The position numbers were made by a program, and so were the translations under genes. This document shows, one piece after another, positions 59,825 through 64,000 of a stretch of DNA of 64,000 bases (position 1 is its first letter; each line of letters starts with the position of its first letter). The DNA is from Acinetobacter towneri DSM 14962 = CIP 107472 (GTDB lineage Bacteria > Pseudomonadota > Gammaproteobacteria > Pseudomonadales > Moraxellaceae), in assembly GCF_000368785.1 (NCBI RefSeq), contig NZ_KB849688.1, forward strand, positions 128,943 to 192,942, given 5' to 3'. The notes beneath the pieces were generated by a model. It ran no database searches. It saw only the letters and a program-made list of their open reading frames with translations, and was not told the origin of the DNA.

Positions 59825-60889
59825 TTATTCCCCTGATTTTTTTGTGCGTAGTACGTTTAAATATTCCTGTACGGCACGGTTATGATCTTGCAAATTGGTG
59901 CTAAATTTATGCCCACCGTTACCTGTCGCGACAAAATAAATATTGTCAGATTGGTCTGGATGCATAGCCGCTTCAATGGCTTTTTGACTTGGCAAAGCAA
60001 TTGGTGTTGGCGTTAAGCCACTCATGGTATAGGTGTTGTATGGCGTTGGAGTGCGCAAATCCTGACGGGTGATATTGCCCTGATAACGATCTCCCATACC
60101 ATAAATCACGGTTGGGTCAGTCTGTAAACGCATCCCCAGTTTTAAACGACGTACAAACACACCCGAAACCTGCTCTAATTCAGCATCAACATTGGTTTCT
60201 TTTTCAATAATAGATGCCATGATTAAAGCTTCATATTTATTTTTATAGGGCAAATCTGCTGCACGATTATTCCAAGCATCATCCAATGATTTCATTTGAC
60301 GCTGATATAAATCGGTTAATATTTTACGGTCAGTTTCACCTTTGGCAAAGAAATAAGTATTCGGCGCAAATAAACCTTCGGGATGTGTAAAAGGAATATT
60401 TAAAGCTTTTAGCATTTGATCATATGGCAAATGCGACACTTCTTTGGTGACCAACTCATCTTTCTTTAACGCATCAATCAATTGTTTAAAAGTCGTGCCT
60501 TCGATCACCAAAATACGGTTCATTTGTGCATTTTCAGCATTGGCGATCATTTCCATAACCTGACGTACACTCATACCCTGACGAACTTCATACACGCCTT
60601 TTTTCATGCTGTCGTGAATCATCACCCGTTGATAGAGTTTTAAAACAATTGGAAAATTCACATGATCTTGTTCTGCCAAACGATCAATAAAACGTGAGTA
60701 AGTATCACCATCATTAATGGCCAATAATTGTTTTTTGCCTTCAATAGGATAATCTTTAAATAAGCTTGACCATAAGATCATGCCAATGACCAAAAACAGT
60801 CCGAGTACAAAAATAAGCGCACCCTGAATAGCACGCTTAGACCATATAGGTTTGGTTTTCTTTTTAGATTTTGATGGACGCTTAGACAT
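59825..60889 (-). CDS. mltG: Endolytic murein transglycosylase MltG
   Basis: A 354-residue inner-membrane lytic transglycosylase that cuts nascent glycan strands and is thought to set their length. The lysine-rich cytoplasmic N-terminus (SKRPSKSKKKTKPIWSKR) precedes one membrane helix (about 21-45), a LysM-like domain and the YceG core. The catalytic Glu is in MASIIEKETN, and LGMRLQTDPTVIYG and YNTYTMSGLTPTPIALPS are family signatures. It overlaps pabC by eight bases. Confidence 0.95.
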   Translation of the reverse strand: MSKRPSKSKKKTKPIWSKRAIQGALIFVLGLFLVIGMILWSSLFKDYPIEGKKQLLAINDGDTYSRFIDRLAEQDHVNFPIVLKLYQRVMIHDSMKKGVYEVRQGMSVRQVMEMIANAENAQMNRILVIEGTTFKQLIDALKKDELVTKEVSHLPYDQMLKALNIPFTHPEGLFAPNTYFFAKGETDRKILTDLYQRQMKSLDDAWNNRAADLPYKNKYEALIMASIIEKETNVDAELEQVSGVFVRRLKLGMRLQTDPTVIYGMGDRYQGNITRQDLRTPTPYNTYTMSGLTPTPIALPSQKAIEAAMHPDQSDNIYFVATGNGGHKFSTNLQDHNRAVQEYLNVLRTKKSGE

Positions 60890-61715
60890 AAGAATGAATC
60901 TGATTCAGTTGAAGTTGCTTAAATAGTTCCACACACGGCTGCACATCTAAAACCTGCTGCCCTAAATGGCTGACAATTTTCATGGGCGTTAAGGCATTAC
61001 AGAAAAACAGACTTTGAATCTGCGCAATTTCCGAAACATGAACATCACGCTGTTCACAATGCAAATTCTGTTGTTGCATGCGCGATAAAATTTCTGCCCG
61101 CATGACACCGTGCACGCCATTATAACCAAGTTGCGGGGTAATCCATGTATTGTTTATACGAATGAAACAATTACTACTCACACCTTCAACCACACTGCCC
61201 TGTACATCAGTAACCAAAGCTTCTGTCCAGCCTTTTTGATCGGCTTCTTGTTTGAGCAATACCTGTTCAAGTCGGTTTAGACTTTTCAGCCCAACTAAAT
61301 TCGGCATGCTTAGTCCAATCGCTTGTGCCAAGATGCCACTTTGAATGATGTCATAATGATATGCCGTATCTAAAGCCGCTTGTACTTGTGGATAGAAAAA
61401 CACCCAAACATCGGCAGGATGATCAGGCAAGCTGTAGCCACGCTGCCCCACACCACGACTTAAAACAATCTTCAAAGTACCATTTAACTCGCCATGCGCC
61501 TGCTTTAAAATTGTCAGCGTTTCAGTGATTAACTCAAGATTGGCATTTAAAGAAAGTTGGCGATTGGCATATTGCAAACGCGCCAAATGGCGGTCAAATA
61601 ATTCAATTTGATTTTGGCGAAAACGTGCAGTGCTAAAGCATCCATCACCATAATGAAACGCGCGATCTAACACATGAATCTGCTCGGTAGGCTTGGCATT
61701 TTTATAACACTGCAT
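60882..61715 (-). CDS. pabC: Aminodeoxychorismate lyase
   Basis: A 277-residue class IV PLP enzyme that releases p-aminobenzoate and pyruvate from 4-amino-4-deoxychorismate in folate synthesis. Motifs: DRAFHYGDGCFST at the N-terminus, the PLP lysine in GLKSLNRLEQVLLKQEAD, and the Glu-containing VEGVSSNCFIRI. Its place before mltG and tmk supports pabC over branched-chain aminotransferase or D-amino-acid transaminase. It is the first gene of the unit. Confidence 0.9.
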   Translation of the reverse strand: MQCYKNAKPTEQIHVLDRAFHYGDGCFSTARFRQNQIELFDRHLARLQYANRQLSLNANLELITETLTILKQAHGELNGTLKIVLSRGVGQRGYSLPDHPADVWVFFYPQVQAALDTAYHYDIIQSGILAQAIGLSMPNLVGLKSLNRLEQVLLKQEADQKGWTEALVTDVQGSVVEGVSSNCFIRINNTWITPQLGYNGVHGVMRAEILSRMQQQNLHCEQRDVHVSEIAQIQSLFFCNALTPMKIVSHLGQQVLDVQPCVELFKQLQLNQIHSYV

Positions 61716-61875
61716 GGAAGAAGTACTCGTTATTTATCTCTAAATATAGAAAACAATGAAGAAATTTATATTTATCATTTACTGATATTCACCGCATTTT
61801 AAATTATTTTTTCAGCAAATAGACTACCGATATGCTTGCCTCATTCAACAACAGATTTAATACCTGAGGTCAAAC

Positions 61876-62883
61876 ATGAACTTTACAAAACTGAAAATTG
61901 GACTACTGGCGGCAGTACTTTCGGCAACAACCTTGAGCGTTTCTGCAAAAGACTTTCTGAATGTTTCCTACGATCCAACCCGTGAATTATACGATAACTT
62001 TAACAAAGATTTCGGTGCGTACTGGAAAAAAGCCACCGGGCAAAACATTAACTTTAAACAATCACATGGCGGTTCGGGCAAACAGGCACGTGCGGTGATT
62101 GATGGTCTAGGTGCCGATGTCGTGACTTTGGCACTGGCTGCCGATATTGATGAAATTGCTAAACGCGGTCTATTACCTAAAGACTGGCAAAAGAAATTTC
62201 CGCACAACTCGACCCCTTATACATCCACAATTGTATTTTTAGTGCGTAAAGGCAACCCGAAAGGTATTCGAGATTGGGGCGATTTGGTCAAACCTGGTGT
62301 GGAAATCATTACTCCAAATCCAAAAACATCTGGCGGTGCACGCTGGAACTATTTGGCAGCGTGGGCATGGGCAAAACATCAACCTGCGGGCAATGATGCT
62401 AAAGCGCAAGAGTTTGTTCGCCAAATTTATAAACAAACCAAAGTATTGGATTCAGGCGCACGTGGCTCAACCACCACTTTTGCAGAACGTGGCATTGGTG
62501 ATGTTTTGTTAGCTTGGGAAAATGAAGCCTATTTAGCCGTGCGTGAACAACCGGGTAAATTTGAGATCATCACGCCTTCTCTATCTATTTTGGCTGAACC
62601 GCCTGTGGCGATTGTAGAGAAAAATGTGCAAAAAGATGGCAATCAACACTTAGCCAAAGCCTATTTAAACTATCTCTATTCGCCTGCGGGTCAAAACATT
62701 GCTGCGAAGAATTATTACCGACCACGTAATGCTACGGTGTTGGCACAATATAAGTCGCAATTTAAACCATTGAAGTTGGTGACGATTGATCAAGAGTTTG
62801 GTGGATGGAGCAAAGTTCAGAAGCAACACTTTGAAAATGATGGCATTTTCGATCAGATTGTCAAAGCCAACCAAACCAAATAA
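61876..62883 (+). CDS. sbp: Sulfate/thiosulfate ABC transporter substrate-binding protein
   Basis: 335 residues with a signal peptide ([15 protein letters not shown]) and the mature start [63 protein letters not shown] and [11 protein letters not shown] form the sulfate-binding pocket of Sbp/CysP proteins. The ATG follows GAGGTCAAAC. In relatives the permease and ATPase genes (cysT, cysW, cysA) often follow; here an IS110-family transposase gene begins 52 bases beyond the stop, so they must be further away or elsewhere. Confidence 0.95.
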   Translation: MNFTKLKIGLLAAVLSATTLSVSAKDFLNVSYDPTRELYDNFNKDFGAYWKKATGQNINFKQSHGGSGKQARAVIDGLGADVVTLALAADIDEIAKRGLLPKDWQKKFPHNSTPYTSTIVFLVRKGNPKGIRDWGDLVKPGVEIITPNPKTSGGARWNYLAAWAWAKHQPAGNDAKAQEFVRQIYKQTKVLDSGARGSTTTFAERGIGDVLLAWENEAYLAVREQPGKFEIITPSLSILAEPPVAIVEKNVQKDGNQHLAKAYLNYLYSPAGQNIAAKNYYRPRNATVLAQYKSQFKPLKLVTIDQEFGGWSKVQKQHFENDGIFDQIVKANQTK

Positions 62884-64000
62884 TACTCCGAAAGATACCG
62901 TCTTGGCTGTCAACCTAATTTAGTAATTATTTACCTTATATTTGATAAGCAGTTTGATGTTTTAATACACCATAGCATAGGTGTACTAACTTACGCATTG
63001 CAGCACTAACAATCAGCATTTTAGGCTTTCCTTTTTCACGTAGTCGCTGATACAGTGCCTTAATATGGGGATTATATTGAAGTGCAACTATAGATGGCAT
63101 AAATAGGCTAGAGCGTATTTTACTATCACCTGCTTTTGATAAACGACTTCGTTTATTGACCGAACTGCCAGATTGGAAATGTATAGGAACTAGACCAACA
63201 TAAGCTGCGACCTGACTTGCTTTTTCAAAGTGATGAGAGCGTAATAACCCTAGCATGAGCAATCCAGTTTTCCTTCCTACTGCTGGAATAGTAGTTAGTA
63301 AAGCAAGATCATTTTTTAGCTCTGAATTACCATTTACATGACTAGAGATCGTTTCATCCAATCTAATAATCTCTTGTTCAAGTTGTTGAATACGAATATT
63401 AATTGAGAGTAATACTTGTGGAAATGTTTGAGTAGATTGAGCCTTTTCTAAACGATTCTTTTCACGTTGCAAGTCTTCTTCAAGAACTGCATATCTATTT
63501 ATTAAAGCCTTTAATATTCTTACATTTTCTTTCTCAGGTTGCCATGTTGCTAACTTAACAGTATTTGCATAATAGACGAGAGCTTCGCTATCTGCTTTAT
63601 CTGTTTTATTTAGCATTGATAATCCTTTTGAAAACGCTCGAACTCTTGCAGGATTAGCGATACATATTGTTAATTGCATATCATATAAAAAATGAGCTAG
63701 ATTCTCATGATATACCGATGTAGCTTCCATTACAGCCCGAGTGTCTGATAAATTAACATCTAGTTCGGTTAACCACTTTACGAGTTTAACAAAACCAGAT
63801 TGTGCATTATCAAACCTTTTGGTTTTTCTCTTTCCAGTTAGACCAGAAGGAAAAATACAACAATCAATTTTGGCTTTACTGACATCAATACCCAATGTAA
63901 TCATGTGTACCTCTACAATCCATATAGTGTTTTAATTACTCACTAATCACGATCTAACCTTGTGAATACAGCATCAAAGTGCTTAGTTACCGTTCAGAGT
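62884..64000 (-). mobile_element. IS110-family insertion sequence, right side cut by window end
   Basis: The element contains one transposase gene (62936-63904, minus). The exact ends cannot be placed because IS110 elements lack long terminal inverted repeats. The left end must lie within the 52 bases between the sbp stop and the transposase stop if the insertion is intact. The other end is beyond 63904 and may be outside the window. Members of this family can carry a structured guide (bridge) RNA upstream of the transposase, and at least the first 96 bases of that upstream region are visible. Confidence 0.65.
62936..63904 (-). CDS. IS110-family transposase
   Basis: A 322-residue DEDD/serine recombinase. 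The N-terminal RuvC-like domain has Asp7 (GIDVSKAKID), Glu60 (VMEATSVYHENLA), and Asp102 and Asp105 (NKTDKADSEALVYY). A coiled coil at about 140-195 follows. The C-terminal Transposase_20 domain shows TIPAVGRKTGLLML, AAYVGLVPIHFQSGSSVNKRSRLSKAGDSKIRS and a candidate nucleophile Ser245. Full length with no frameshift, so probably functional. The start is at 63904 with GAGG ahead of it. Confidence 0.95.
   Translation of the reverse strand: MITLGIDVSKAKIDCCIFPSGLTGKRKTKRFDNAQSGFVKLVKWLTELDVNLSDTRAVMEATSVYHENLAHFLYDMQLTICIANPARVRAFSKGLSMLNKTDKADSEALVYYANTVKLATWQPEKENVRILKALINRYAVLEEDLQREKNRLEKAQSTQTFPQVLLSINIRIQQLEQEIIRLDETISSHVNGNSELKNDLALLTTIPAVGRKTGLLMLGLLRSHHFEKASQVAAYVGLVPIHFQSGSSVNKRSRLSKAGDSKIRSSLFMPSIVALQYNPHIKALYQRLREKGKPKMLIVSAAMRKLVHLCYGVLKHQTAYQI

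Overview
The window is chromosomal DNA from a gammaproteobacterium of the genus Acinetobacter or a very close relative in the Moraxellaceae. The evidence is modest GC content, the dat-ddc pair for 1,3-diaminopropane synthesis, a HAD phosphatase/mannitol-1-phosphate dehydrogenase fusion of the kind known from Acinetobacter osmoadaptation, an nlpD gene with no rpoS behind it, and the gene orders nudJ-mnmA-hflD-purB and lepA-lepB-DUF4845-rnc-era-recO-pdxJ. Most of the window is core genome.

Layout. 1-10.4 kb: start of an AmpG-type permease, a Lon-like AAA+ protease, grxD, argD, a LysR regulator, nlpD, surE, two tandem paralogous small exported proteins, and a D,D-carboxypeptidase. 10.4-13 kb: a gamma-carbonic anhydrase, then an AT-rich three-gene accessory cassette (PAAR tip protein, unknown 240-residue protein, lipoprotein) that looks like an orphan type VI secretion effector/immunity island. 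13-17 kb: nudJ-mnmA-hflD-purB. 17-20 kb: membrane proteins and SohB. 20-25.2 kb: pstSCAB, with a strong four-repeat PHO box upstream and a terminator-like hairpin after pstS. 25.5-28.5 kb: dat-ddc. 28.9-34 kb: a SIMPL protein, obgE-proB, an MFS exporter and a HxlR regulator. 34-44 kb: an N-terminally extended GAPDH, RarD, a lipocalin, uvrB, a macro-like protein, an AspC-type aminotransferase and an EamA permease. 44.4 kb: tRNA-Asn with a near-consensus promoter and a terminator. 44.7-52 kb: miaE and the lepA-to-pdxJ cluster. 52-62.9 kb: thioesterases, a DegP-type protease, nadB, the mtlD fusion, pabC-mltG-tmk and sbp. 62.9-64 kb: an IS110-family insertion sequence running to or past the window end.

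Functional themes: envelope biogenesis and quality control (nlpD, dacC, mltG, htrA, lepB, sohB), phosphate scavenging (pst), translation and tRNA modification (mnmA, miaE, lepA, tRNA-Asn), ribosome-associated GTPases (obgE, era) and NAD, PLP, arginine, proline and purine biosynthesis. The best candidate for something undescribed is the PAAR cassette at 11.2-12.96 kb. Its middle protein matches nothing I recognise, and its third gene encodes a lipoprotein, which predicts a toxin acting in the periplasm. No CRISPR array, prophage, integron or restriction system was seen.
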